A stretch of 64,000 nt of DNA from Ophiosphaerella korrae (taxonomy: Eukaryota; Ascomycota; Dothideomycetes; Pleosporales; Phaeosphaeriaceae). The notes beneath the pieces were generated by a model that saw only the letters and a program-made list of their open reading frames with translations, ran no database searches and was not told where the DNA came from. Position 1 is the stretch's first letter, and every line of letters begins with the position of its first letter. Made by a program: the position numbers and the translations under genes. The stretch is from positions 1-64,000 of the forward strand of contig JALNQF010000168.1 in NCBI GenBank assembly GCA_028456385.1, in the 5' to 3' direction. Below, in pieces: positions 24,381-35,650 of this stretch.

Positions 24381-25700
24381 GGTTACAAGCTATCTAATTA
24401 TTTCTTTACTAGGTAGTAGTAAGAGATACTATACTTATACGCGCACTTAAGGTTATAGTAGATACTATACCTATATATATACTTAAGGACGTTTTTACTA
24501 CTCTCTTACCTAGGTACTACTTAGAGATACTCTTAGTAGTATATATATAGCTACTTATATTACCTTTAAAGGTATTATATAACTAATAGCTATAAGGAAA
24601 CTAAACCTTTTCTTTTATCCTACTCTCCTCCTAATTATATAATATACTATAATTACTATTACTAGTTTATTAGAAGAATATAATTAAATAGGAGTAGAAG
24701 ATATACCTATAGAAATAGTAGTATAATCCTAGGTTAATAGCAATTAAGCTTATATTATTAAGTTAATTAGTAGTAATATAGTAACCTAAAATATATATAA
24801 TTAGTAGTTTATAATTCTACTAATTAGAGTCTAAGTAAAAGTTAATCTAAAGCCTCTTATTAGTTCTAAAGTTAATTTAAAGATACTTATATAATTACTT
24901 TTAGCGTATAATCTTATTAGATATAATTATTCTAAAGTAATAGACTTATTATCTATATAAAGCCTATTACAAAGAATACTATATATAGCGCTTAGTACTA
25001 TATAATAACTTATTTAAGGTGCTACTACAAAAATATAGTATAAAGATAGTAGATACTAGAGGTATTTCTATAAAATAGCTATTATTTCTAACTAGGTATA
25101 TATATATCTAAAACTAAGCCTACTACTAAATATTTTAATAGTTACCTAGTAAGAAATTAGGAAGTCTATATATAATAGAAGTATTATTTATTATATTTAT
25201 CTTACTAAATTCCTTTAAAAGCCTTATTAGAAAGTTAATACTTAAGCTCTTTTTATCTTAGTAAAATAAATACAGTCTATACGCTATACGCTTATATACC
25301 TTTATATCTAATACTATACTAGATTCCTATATTATTTATTTACTTACCTATAGTTTATCCCTATAACCTATCTATATCTATCTTTCTCTCTTCTAGACCT
25401 CCTAGTAGAACTTATTATAACTACTATAGATTAGAAAATCTATTTTATCTATTACTAAAAAAGTTTATAGTTAAGAGTAATAATATACTACTATATATAT
25501 AATATATTTATATAATTAATAGTAGTTTAGAGTAGTTACGTATAGTAGGCTATTACTTCCTTAAAAAGAGTAAGGACTAAGTATTAAAGTAGAAATATAA
25601 GAAAGATAATTATAAAAGCTACGTATATTATAGTCTATTATAGATAGATTTAGAGAGAAGAGTATACTTTAGTAAAAAAAGAAAGAAGATAGTACTTTTA
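24375..25700 (-). repeat. Dispersed repeat R4, copy c (inverted)
   Basis: This is the longest copy of R4, in opposite orientation to copies a (12234-13440) and b (17100-17845). Similarity with copy a ends abruptly at 25700, where AGTACTATCTTCTTTCTTTT (complement) marks the shared edge. On the + strand the ankyrin relic frame stays readable through most of it, with text such as I-T-K-N-T-I near 24968. R4 may therefore be the C-terminal coding part of that gene family rather than a separate transposon. Confidence 0.75.
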
Positions 25701-25769
25701 GTAGCTATTAGATAAGTTACATAATTAGATACTTAATACGTAATTAGATACGCAATTATATATATAATT

Positions 25770-26790
25770 ACTAAGCTACTAACCCTACTATAGCTAAAAG
25801 GATTATAGCCTTAACTTTTACAAATAAAGGAATTAAATAAAGAATCTTATATATAAGGAGATAGACTACGTTAGTATAACTAATATAATAAAGAAACTAT
25901 TTACTAAAGTTACGCCTATTAATAGTATATAGGTTTTACTACTAGTAAGATATTATAAAAGAAAATTCTTAACTCTTAGTTATCTAGCTAAAGTATATAT
26001 AGAAATTAGTAATACTATTATTATCTATTACTAGTAGTAAATTAATTTTATAACTCCTTCTAATACTCTAACTAATATAAGAGTAGATTAGAAGACTTCT
26101 TAGAGCTAGTTAAAAGTAAAGAGTATAAAGATTACTATAGTATTTAGTTTCTATTATAAAATTAGAGTAATAAATAGAACCTACGTTATAAGTAGCTATA
26201 TTAGCTATTTAGCTTTATAAATTCGAGGGAACTAGTTATATAAATAGTAAAAAATTATACTCTACTAGAGAGGAAGTATAAGATAATAAGCTATCGCTAT
26301 TCTAATTAGATATACTAGGTTAGGTACTATTTTATTTAAGAGAAGGCCTAATATATTATTCTTATATATTATTCTAATTTTAACTTTTTACTAATAAGAA
26401 TATATTTTACTAAATATAGTAATTTTTTTTTTATAACTTTGTAACGTAGACCTAACTAATAAATTATTTATATATTATAGTATATTAAGATACTTGTTAA
26501 AATAGAGGGTAGGTACTAACCTATAGTTAGTAAGATAAGTAAGATATATTAGGTTAAGTACTATATAACAAGTTAGTATTAGTAATACCCTTTCTATTAG
26601 ATTCTACTTAGAGCCTCTATAAAGCTATAAAGCTAACCTAATACTATCTAATTACTTATATATCTACTACACTATAATATATAGGCTATCTATATTAAGT
26701 CTTAGAAGATCTATAGAAGTAAGACTTATAACTATAATACTAAGTATATATCTATATTATTGCGTAACTATAGGAATAAATAATTACTAT
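25770..26790 (+). pseudogene. Decayed coding relic, W/Q-stop rich
   Basis: About 340 codons are readable. TAG and TAA codons fall at positions that would suit Trp and Gln, and the text between them looks like a folded protein, for example Y-K-F-E-G-T-S-Y near 26218. It lies just downstream of the ankyrin/R4 relic on the same strand but in unclear continuity. Family unknown. Confidence 0.45.
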
Positions 26791-27500
26791 TTCTTATACT
26801 CTTAAATAGTAAGAGATTAGAGTATATTAAGAACTAGTAAGATATAAACTATTAGAGTTCTATTATTTTATATAATAACTACTATTTTACGCTTTCTTAA
26901 TAAGAAATACGTTAACTTGTAGTAGTATTAAATAATAGTCTATATTATACTATATTACTACTATATCTTCTAGAGTATAAATATATATTACTTACTATAT
27001 ACAATCTTAGTATTAGTCTCTTATCTAAAGTTATACTAACCCTAATATATCTTACTTTTCTATACCTTAATTACGTTAGTCTATCTAGGAATTATATTTT
27101 ACTAGATATAGGCCTTAAATTCTCTCTAACTTACTAGAAATAGAGCGCTATCTAAAGAGGTAGACATAAAAAGTATATAATTTAATTAAGGAGATATTAC
27201 TATAGGTAGTATAAGTTATCTCTAAAGCTAGTACTAATTAATAGTATATTATTATAGAATAATAACTTAATATACCTTTTACAAAGAAAATATACTAGCT
27301 TAGTAAATAGAGATTTTTTAACTTTACTTTTTACTCTCTATAGTCTAAGGTTATTCTCTAATAGAATAGCTTTAATTTACTATTACTACTAGCTTAGATT
27401 ACTAGATACGCTAAACCTTAGTCTTCTAGTATTAGTATATAGGAAAAGTAGTACTTATTAAGTATCTAGTAAAATACTAGATATAATCTATCTAAAAAGA
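26790..27500. other. AT-rich stretch before the minisatellite
   Basis: RIP-type sequence with no long frame or repeat that I could define. One isolated word with CATAAAAAG near 27165 carries a surviving CA. Confidence 0.35.
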
Positions 27501-27828
27501 GTTAATAGAAGAAAGGAGTTAATAAAAAAGGGAGTTAATAGAAGAAAAAAGTTAATAGAAAAAAGAAGTTAATAGAAGAAAGAAGTTAATAAAAGAAAAG
27601 AGTTAATAGAAGAAAAGAGTTAATAGAAGAAAGGAGTTAATAAAAAAAGAGAGTTAATAGAAGAAAAGAGTTAATAGAAGAAAGGAGTTAATAGAAGAAA
27701 GGAGTTAATAGAAAAAAGAAGTTAATAGAAGAAAAGAGTTAATAGAAGAAGAAAGTTAATAAAAGAAAAGAGTTAATAAAAGAAGAAAGTTAATAGAAGA
27801 AGTAAGTTAATAGAAGAAGTAAGAAGTA
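27501..27828. repeat. 17-bp minisatellite, 19 copies
   Basis: Units of the form GTTAATAGAAGAAAGGA start at 27501, 27518, 27534, 27551 and then every 17 bp to 27806. One unit is 16 bp. The array is purine-rich on the + strand. Variation between units is mostly A/G within GAAGAAAGGA. The period is not a multiple of three, so it was not a protein repeat. It is the longest tandem array in the window. Confidence 0.95.
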
Positions 27829-27829
27829 A

Positions 27830-28780
27830 CTAAGATTTTAACTTACTACGCTATTACGTAAGCTTATCTTAGATAACTAGCCTTTATAACTTAAGACGTT
27901 ATAATATAGTATAGTTCTTACTATATAGTATTTCTATTAAGTATAAAAGCTTTCTTGTAATATTAAAGCTATTTAAAAAATATTTAGGATAGCTATAATA
28001 ACTTAGTATTATATTCTAAGGAGTAGAAGATACTAACGTTTCTAGAACTTAGAAAAGATAGATAGACGTATAGGTCTATATTAGTTTTTAGCTAGTAACG
28101 CTGGCGCTATTACGTTTTATATACGTTAAGCTCTATTTAATAAAAATAGTAATCTATAGTAAGATATAGCTAAATAAGCTAGAGTTATACGTTAATATAA
28201 TTACGCTAAAGGCTAAGAAAATAGCTAATTCTACTTAATAATAATTTAACGTAATATTATATATAAGACTAGAATAAAGATATATTAAACTCTAATTTCT
28301 CTATTATAGAGATATAGGCGTTACTACTTAAACGTCTTTTTTACTCTAAGAGATATAAGATAAAATCTTAAGAAGTAGTAGTACTTTATCTCTACCTCCT
28401 AGACTTACACTATTAAGTTATCTTTATTACTAGTACGTAGAGGCTATAAGTTATACCTAGATTTATATAAGAATTATATAGGTTATCTCTATTATACTTT
28501 ACTTTCTAAGAGTAATATTAGATATAAGCTTATATTAAATATTAACGTAAATATTTATTATATAATAATTAGATATACTTTATATACTTAATTTTTATAA
28601 AACTTCTTAATATATAAACGTAATTTATATAACGCTATAAATATTTAGGACGTTAAAAGCTCTTAGTTATATAAGTATAATTAAGATAAAAGTAGAGATA
28701 ATTATAGTTACTATATAAGCTATATAACTTATACTTGTAATAAATAAGTCTATTATTAGATATAATAAGTAGATCTATAG
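27830..28780. other. AT-rich stretch with CpG patches
   Basis: No named feature. CG-containing words are denser than average at 28080-28330 (for example GTAACGCTGGCGCTATTACG), where GCTGGCG keeps a rare TG. I did not follow a reliable coding frame. Confidence 0.35.
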
Positions 28781-29200
28781 TGTAGCTATTTAGTTATTAT
28801 ATAGCTAGCTAGTTAGATAGATATAATAACTAGAGAAAGTTTATAAAGCTAGATAACTCCTATAGTATAGAGCTAAATTAATAGTTTAGATAATAATTGT
28901 TATTTTAATATAATATAGTTTAATTAAAAATAAAATTTATAGACTATTTGCTAATATACTAAGCTATTAGATAAGAGTTTTAGTTAGAATTATCTTAGTA
29001 TTTAAGAGTCTTAGGCGTAATAGTAGAGTTGTTTAGCTATTATATAGCTAGCTAGGTAGATAGGTATAATAGCTAGAGAAAGTTTGTTTAATTAGATATA
29101 GATTCTCTAGGCTATCTACTAATATAGTAAGCTACTATAGTAAGATTATAATTAGAGTCTTAAACCTTAAAGTCTTTACTAGGCTGCGCTATAGTAAGTT
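28780..29200. repeat. Imperfect tandem duplication, ~250-bp unit
   Basis: Two units share GCTATTTAGTTATTATATAG-type starts (28784 and 29033) followed by AGCTAGCTAGNTAGATAG, then ACTAGAGAAAGTTT. Further down, GCTAATATACTAAGCTA (28950) pairs with a diverged counterpart near 29120. The second unit has lost about 90 bp internally. The AGCTAGCTAG core is self-complementary. Confidence 0.7.
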
Positions 29201-29490
29201 AATTAATTTAGTTTAGCTTAAGATCTAGTTGTAATTATTAGTAGTAGGTAATTTTTATTTTAACTAGCTATCTATACGTATAACCTATATAGGCGCACCT
29301 TTTATAAGTTAGCTTTAACTCGTTATACTTCTACTATACCCTTTAGCCTAGATTAAATAAATTACTATTAGGACGTTAACGCTAGTAATACTTATATAGT
29401 AAATAGGTAATCTTAGCTTATTATTATATTATAATATTTATATTAAGAAATAGTAAACAAAGGTATAAGGTTTTCTAAAGAGTAGGGGTA
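29200..29490. other. AT-rich spacer
   Basis: No feature recognised between the tandem duplication and the R3 copy. Confidence 0.3.
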
Positions 29491-29493
29491 AAA

Positions 29494-29600
29494 GTAATAA
29501 AATATATTATAAATCTAGCCTATATAATTATTAACTTATATTAGATTCTTACTTATAGGAAATATAAATAGTTTAAAAAAAGAACGCTATAGATACTCTA
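29494..29600 (+). repeat. Repeat R3, copy a
   Basis: This copy matches 36340-36445 closely: AAATCTAGCCTATATAATTA, then TAGATTCTTACTTATAG and TAGTTTAAAAAAAGAACG. It lacks the GACGTTTTAGCCTTATTA segment found in the other copies, apparently by a deletion of about 35 bp. Confidence 0.8.
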
Positions 29601-29693
29601 TAGGTAGTCTTAATTAGTCTTTAGTAGTAGAACTAGTAAGAATATATAGCTTAAAGTTAGTTAGCGCTAAGAGCTAACTTAATATAGTCTATT

Positions 29694-30013
29694 ATAAGTA
29701 ACCTTACTACCTAGCTAGAATAGCTAAGTATATAGGCCTCGTGTATAAATAAAAACTATATAGAAAATAGCTAATTTATATAGAAGACTTATATAAGCTA
29801 TACTTAACTCTTTATTACTTTTCTCTCTTATACTCTATTACTTAAAGTAAGCGCTACCTCTAGTAGTATCTTTATTATACCTCTAGTAATAATAGGATTA
29901 TCTATATATATTAGGGTGTAAACAATTAATTACTAATTAGTTAGCTATATTAGTTTATTTATACTAGAACGATGTTATATAAATATATTAAGTATAAATA
30001 TTAAGTAAGATAG
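29694..30013 (+). repeat. Repeat R2, copy a (longest)
   Basis: It starts TAAGTAACCTTACTACCTAG and shares its core (CTTTATTATACCTCTAGTAA, then ATTACTAATTAG) with 30534-30770 and 34350-34528. Its right end, 29925-30013, recurs inverted at 36828-36936, with TTATATAAATATATTAAGTA in common. No coding potential was seen. Confidence 0.75.
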
Positions 30014-30019
30014 GAGTAG

Positions 30020-30530
30020 CTATATTTAGTCTTATATCTATTCTAATATTAAGAAAGTAAGATTACTTAAAATATATCTATAATAGACTACTAAAATACT
30101 TTACTTTAAAATTAGTTATATATATACGTACTCTCTAATAAGATTTAGAGCCCTTTATATAAATATACAACCCTATAACGCTTCTACTTACTTTAAGCTA
30201 AGTACTTAGGTTTCTAAATAGAGGTTATAGTTTTATAGTATAATCTATCTTTAGTAAGCTTTAAGTAAAAATAAGAAAATAGTTATCTTTTAATAGTTAA
30301 GGCTATAGGTATAGCTATAGTTATAGAGTAGTATTTAGGCTATATTAGACTTTAAGGACCTATCTAGGGTAGTACTACTACTAGGCTAGTATTAGCTAGC
30401 TCGCTAGCTTAAGTATAACCTAGAGTATTATAAAGTTTACTAGAAGCTATAAGAGCTTATAAAGCTTATAAGTTTATAAGTTAATATTTATATAGAGTAT
30501 TTTAATAACTTAAAGGCTATAATTTTAAAG
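30020..30530. other. AT-rich spacer between R2 copies
   Basis: Contains a self-complementary AGCTAGCTCGCTAGCT near 30395-30412, and the repeated words GCTTATAAAGCTTATAAG near 30450-30470. No gene recognised. Confidence 0.4.
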
Positions 30531-30533
30531 GTC

Positions 30534-30770
30534 TAAGTAACCTTACTACTTAGCTAGCCTAGATACAAATTATAAAGGGGCGATAAAAAGTTAAGCTATA
30601 TCTTAGTATATTACCTAAAGTAAGTACTACCCCTAGCTATATCTTTGTTATACTTCTAGTAATAATATAATTACTTATATATATTAAGGTATAATTAATT
30701 ACTAATTAGCTATAGAAAGTAAATTAATAGTAAAAGGTTTTTTTATCTTCTAGTTATAATACTCTTATAA
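30534..30770 (+). repeat. Repeat R2, copy b
   Basis: The left part matches copy a (AAGTAACCTTACTACTTAGC) but about 70 bp are missing internally. From about 30593 it matches copy c at 34352-34528 for about 175 bp at high similarity, including GCTATATCTTAGTATATTAC and AAAGTAAATTAATAGTA. Its downstream edge at about 30770 is shared with copy c. Confidence 0.8.
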
Positions 30771-31590
30771 AGATCTCTAGAGAGACAATTATATTTATAT
30801 AGCTAAAACTTAACTCTATATACTATATCTTACTATAAGGCTTATTACGAGTAGATTTTAGCTCTATTAAGTTAATTAGTTATAGTATAGTCTTATACTT
30901 ATAGGAAAGTAAATAACTTCTAAATATACTATAGTTTACTATTACTATTATATTTTTTAATTAGTATTAAAGAAATATAAATATTTAGTATACTAGAAAG
31001 TTCTATTATCTAAGTCCTAAGGTTTTTAAGAAAGTAATAAGTAACTATATTCTTAGTAAGAGAGTACTCTTAGAAGAACCTATTATAGTTATCTTCTTCT
31101 TCTAGTAGTAATACTTCCTCCTCTACTAGTAGAAATTTATCTTCTTCTACTAGTAGTAACGTATTATTTATACTATAATTTTTACCTCCCTTTAAGATAT
31201 AATATTTGTTTTTCTAGATACTATATATTAAAACGTACTAAGTTAAGAACGTTAGGACGCCTCTACTAGGGCGTAATTAAACCTTTTAGCTAATAAAGCC
31301 TATAGTAACTATAGCTTTATTCTTAGTATAATTTAAGCTAAGCTTTAAGTACTTTATTAATATTTTAATCTTAAAGAAAATATCCTAGGCTACTCCTCTA
31401 AGCTTATTCTCTAACTTAGTCGTATTTAATAGAATATAAGTTAGAAATTCTATAACTATTAATACTAAGTTATCTACAAGCTAGCTTATAAGTACTTTAG
31501 GTATTATAACTAGAATAATAGACTATATTTTAATTTTTACTACGTATCTAGTTAACCTATAGTAATATATAGAAGAGCCTTAATTAGTTA
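30690..31590 (-). pseudogene. Decayed coding relic with acidic repeats
   Basis: Read from 31590 to 30690, about 300 codons are readable with few TAA/TAG. The text starts with L-T-R-Y-V-V-K-I-K-I and passes through T-T-K-L-E-N-K-L-R-G-V-A and F-F-K-I-K. It then enters three acidic units (LLLVEEDKF, LLVEEEV, LLLEEEDN, 31085-31160) and ends W/stop-rich. It reads as one of the most convincing relics. I do not recognise the family. Its 3' end overlaps repeat R2 copy b. Confidence 0.55.
31085..31165. repeat. Imperfect 24-27-bp tandem, three units
   Basis: Three units carrying CTTCTTCTACTAGTAG-type sequence lie in phase with the - strand relic and give a repeated acidic peptide of eight or nine residues. 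Confidence 0.6.
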
Positions 31591-33060
31591 GTATATTTAC
31601 TTTAATTGTTTTTATTATTAGGTTAGCTAAGTAGAAGGTTACTCTAACGCTATAGTTTCGATTAACTCCTACGATTTTATCTAGTTATTATAATATTCTA
31701 AGCCTATTAGTAAGAGTTATAGTTAATAAAGCTAAACGTCTTATATATAAATAAACGAGTGTTAATATAGTAAAGAGGGTGTTAAAGGTACTATACTAGG
31801 CGTAAAGGTAATAGTAGTAGAATAAGAGTCTATATTATTAGTTTAGTATTATACGCTAGACTTATAGAAATATACAACTTAGTAGTAAGTAGAGGCGAAG
31901 GTAATAAAATATATAAACGTTTTAGCCTTATTAGAGTATTTATACTATATATTATACACTATAGTACTCTAGATATCTAGCTACTAAGTATTAGCACTCT
32001 TTTACTTAAACTTACTAGTCTTATTAGATAATAAAAGTATTATAAAGATACTTATAACTATAAAAAGTCTTATAAATTAAATAAAGCTTAGCGTTAACTT
32101 AAGAGATAATAGTCTAAATACGTAGGCTCTTCTTATACTAATTTATTCTAGAAGATATATATTAGTAATTGTTTCTATATTAAAGATTCTTTTAAAGGCT
32201 TAGACTATAGCTTATATTAAACTATTACTAGGCGTTAAATTTTACTATTAATTATAAACTTACTTAACTTCGCGATTTAGTAGCTTGTAACACGCCTAGC
32301 TTATAGCTACTCTAAGTATCGCCTTACCTATCTCTATCTATCTAATTAGCGCGCAGCGTTATAGGCTTACTAGCGCCTACTCTAGCTTTATAGCGTAAAG
32401 CTAAAGAGTACTCTACTAAGTAAGAGCTTAAGATATAAAGTAGCCTAACTTAACTAAACCTTTTAAGCTTACTAAGCTAGACGTTAATACAATATATTAT
32501 ATTACTCTAGTATAAATTATATTAACGTAAGTATTTAATATTAAAGTAAAAGCTATAGTAAAAGAAGTAAAAGAGTACTTACGCCTTATAATAGCGTAAT
32601 AAGATAGATTCTATATATAGTGTCTATAATTAATAATTAGCTTTAGGTATAAACTAATTATAACTATATAGCGTTTTAGTAAAATCGAGATAAAAGCCTA
32701 TCTAGAAGCTTACCTAGGTATAAAGTACGTTAATATACTATTAAATATTATAGATAGTATATTAGCTAGAATTAATAACAAGCTAGTAGCTAAGAGAGCT
32801 CTTCTAATCTATCTATCTCTATAGAAGTAGCGCTTAGCCTAATAGATAAAGGATTAACTAGGTACGTTTAGCTACTTCTTTACTCTACTTAGTCTAATAT
32901 TTATAGCTAATAAAGGTAAGACACTACTAGAACCTATAAAGCTAAGAGATATAAGAAATAAGTAAATATAATAGTAAGTATATATAGAGCTAAAACGCGT
33001 ATACCTAGGTAAATAAGAATAGATCTACTAGGCTAGAATATATTAAACCTTACTTACTTA
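31590..33060. other. AT-rich stretch, CpG-bearing, with R3 fragment
   Basis: No gene named. An R3 fragment lies at 31885-31935. The region 32270-32410 is rich in surviving CG, with CGCGAT, GCGCGCAGCG and TAGCGCCTAC, so it was probably more GC-rich before decay. The frame of the - strand relic at 30.7-31.6 kb may begin somewhere in this stretch. Repeat R1 similarity with the 22.8-kb copy starts at about 32970. Confidence 0.4.
31885..31935 (+). repeat. Repeat R3, end fragment c
   Basis: It reads GTAATAAAATATATAAACG followed by TTTTAGCCTTATTAG, the same end found at 36304-36340 and, more diverged, at 57570-57592. The recurrent short end looks like a transposon or LTR terminus. Confidence 0.65.
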
Positions 33061-33297
33061 TATATACTTATTTATTATCTATTACCTAATACTATTAGTG
33101 CTATCTTTAATATAATACTAGGAGGCTTAAGTATTAGTAAAAATATAGCTTAGTTACATTTATCTCTAAAGATACTTATATAAGTTATAGATCCTAATAA
33201 TATAAAGTTCTTTATTAGACTAATTATCTTTAAGTATCTATACTACTAAGACAGCTATTATACGTAGCTATCTAACTAACTTATAGTTAACTCCTTT
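32970..33297 (+). repeat. Repeat R1, copy 2 (left arm of foldback)
   Basis: It carries TACCTAGGTAAATAAGAATA and TTATAGATCCTAATAATATA and matches the 22.8-kb copy. The part from 33062 on is repeated in inverted orientation at 33610-33846. Confidence 0.8.
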
Positions 33298-33846
33298 AAC
33301 TACTATATATTAATCTAAGTTCCCTATAGACTACTTGTAGCTACTCTAGATTATCTCCTAATAGTTAATTCTAATCTATAGAGAAAGCTAAACTAGGAGA
33401 TATACTAATACGTAATATTAATTAATATATGCTCGCGAATATCTATATTTTATCCTATACTCCTATACTATTTACGCTATACTTAACCTATAAGCTATAA
33501 TAAATATATATAGTATATTAGGGTCTTAAATTCTTACTCTAAATAAGACCTACCCTATATATAAGAAGTACTTAGCTATAAATAATATGTACTTAAACGT
33601 ATAGTAATTAAGGGAGTTAACTACGTATTAGTTAGATAGCTACGTATAATAGCTACCCTAGTAGTATAGATACTTAAAGGAAATTAGTCTAATATAGGCT
33701 TTATATTAATAGGGTTTACAATTTATATAGGTATCTTTAGAGATAAACGTAACTAAACTATATTATTACTAATACTTAAGCCTCTTAGTATTACGTTAAA
33801 GAGATTACTAATAGCTTTAGGTAATATATATATAAATAAGTAGGTT
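33062..33846. mobile_element. 785-bp foldback element with ~235-bp arms
   Basis: Left arm 33062-33297 and right arm 33610-33846 are inverted copies of each other. Paired words are GTAGCTATCTAACTAA (33263) with TTAGTTAGATAGCTAC (33629), and TTTATCTCTAAAGATAC with its complement near 33700. The spacer of about 310 bp recurs without the right arm at 37100-37388. Long arms with a small non-coding centre fit a foldback or MITE-like element. Transcription across it would give a long hairpin RNA. Confidence 0.8.
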
Positions 33847-33849
33847 CTA

Positions 33850-34350
33850 CTAAGCTATTATTAGTATATATAAATAAATACAATATATCTATATATATAG
33901 TTAACCTTAGGAGCCTTCTTCTAATCCTAGTAATATCCTTATTATCTTTTCCTACTTAGTTAGCGTTTAGCTAGTTCTTATAGTATCTACTTTTATAACT
34001 ACTTTATCTTTTTTATTAGCTAAAAGTATTAGACTAAGTAAAGATAGCTATAATTATACTACTACTTATAAGCCTAGGAATTTATTACTAGCGCTATACG
34101 CTAAGTAAGTATATTAGACTTACTTAGAAATACTCTCTTAAGCTAATTTAATATTTATTTATTCTAATATTATATAGAGCTTACTTACTCGTACCTTATA
34201 TATAGATAAAATCTATATAGAGAATAAGCTATATTTAACTTTATTACTTCTCCTCCCTATTTATACCTTTTAAGTAGCTACTTATATAATTACTAAAATA
34301 AGAAAAGTAGTAACTATTAAGTTTAATTAATACTTAGAAGAATAACTTTA
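33850..34350. other. AT-rich spacer
   Basis: No gene recognised. A ~37-bp stretch near 34010 (TTATTAGCTAAAAGTATTAG) resembles 36241-36275 weakly. Confidence 0.35.
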
Positions 34351-34528
34351 GAGCTATATCTTAGTATATTACCTAAAGTAAGTACTATACCTAGCTATAT
34401 CTTTATTATACCTCTAGTAAGGATAGAGTTACTTATATATATTAGAGTACAATTAATTACTAATTAGCTATAGAAAGTAAATTAATAGTAGAAGGTTTTC
34501 TTATCTTCTAATTATAATACTCTTATAA
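34350..34528 (+). repeat. Repeat R2, copy c
   Basis: This is the close match of 30591-30770 over its whole length. It ends at ATAATACTCTTATAAG, the same edge as copy b. Confidence 0.8.
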
Positions 34529-34529
34529 G

Positions 34530-35650
34530 TATTAAGTAAATAAGTATTATTATAGCGTTTATAAAATCCTATTACTTTAGTATATATAATTATACTTAGG
34601 TTTAGTATAAGTACTCCTATTTATATTACGTTATACGTATATAGTATATAAAGTATTAAGAGATTTATATAATTATAAGATAGTTATATATAGAAACTAG
34701 TTCTATTATATATAATTATATATCCTATTAGTACTAAAAATACTATAAGTACTAATAGTATCCCTTGTTCTCTATTAGAGTAGTAACTAAGAAAAGCTTT
34801 AACTTAGATTTATTTCTTATAATAGAAGATTAGTGTTACTATATAATTCCTATACTCTTGTATATATTAAAGAAGTTATCTAGATTTAAATATACTATTA
34901 CAATACTTATATTTTTCTAGTAATAGTATCTTATAGAATTTTATTAAGTATTGTTTATAACTTTAAGTTAAAAAAATTCTATAAAAAGTAGTAATATAAT
35001 TTAGTACTATATATAAAAGTTTTATTCCTAGTTTTTTATAGTTTTTTATATCTATTAAATATCTTTTTAGAAGATATAACTTTATAGGACTAGAGAACTA
35101 TTTATTATATCTAGGGTATAGAATATTACTAATATTACCTAAGAAGAAATTTACTAGATATTCTCCTATAAAGCTATTAGCTTCTTATAGTACTTAGGTT
35201 AACTTCTACGCTATATTATATAATCGCTTTATAAGTTTTAGTAATTTTTAAAATAGAAGTATATACCTTTTCCTATTATTTTCGAATATATAATTACTAA
35301 ACCTAGAGTCTACTAAACGTACTCTTTAGCCTACTTCTAACTACCTTAATTTAAATTCTAAGGTTGTATACGTTCTTAGAGGTATAGTAGAAAAGTTTTA
35401 CTTACTTATAGGATATATCTTATTTATAGTACTACTCTCTTATTATAGGTTTTAAAACAATACCTTAAAAGTAGTAATTTTTAATTAAAGTACCTCTATC
35501 TTTACTTTAAGCTTAGTATTATAGGACTAGAGATTATCTAACTCTATATCTATATTATCTAGCTATTCTTTAAGCTCTATTACTCTCTCCCTATTTTCTT
35601 TAAGTATAGGTTCTAATATTAAAGAGATAATATCTTTAAACGCAGTAGCA
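34530..35650 (-). pseudogene. Decayed coding relic with coiled coil, ~370 codons
   Basis: Read from 35650 to 34530, one frame stays readable with only TAA/TAG. It opens with a coiled-coil-like stretch (E-R-V-I-E-L-K-E, then L-D-N-I-D-I-E-L-D-N, 35520-35610). A mixed middle follows, with F-I-G-E-Y-L-V-N-F-F near 35150, and the last third is very I/T/Y-rich. The many isoleucines may have been Thr or Met before decay. It is bounded on its 3' side by repeat R2 copy c. Family unknown. Confidence 0.52.

Noticed and set aside
25710..25775. Telomere-like or tandem ATAATTAGATAC repeat
   Set aside because: Only about two imperfect units are present and no telomeric motif is recognised.
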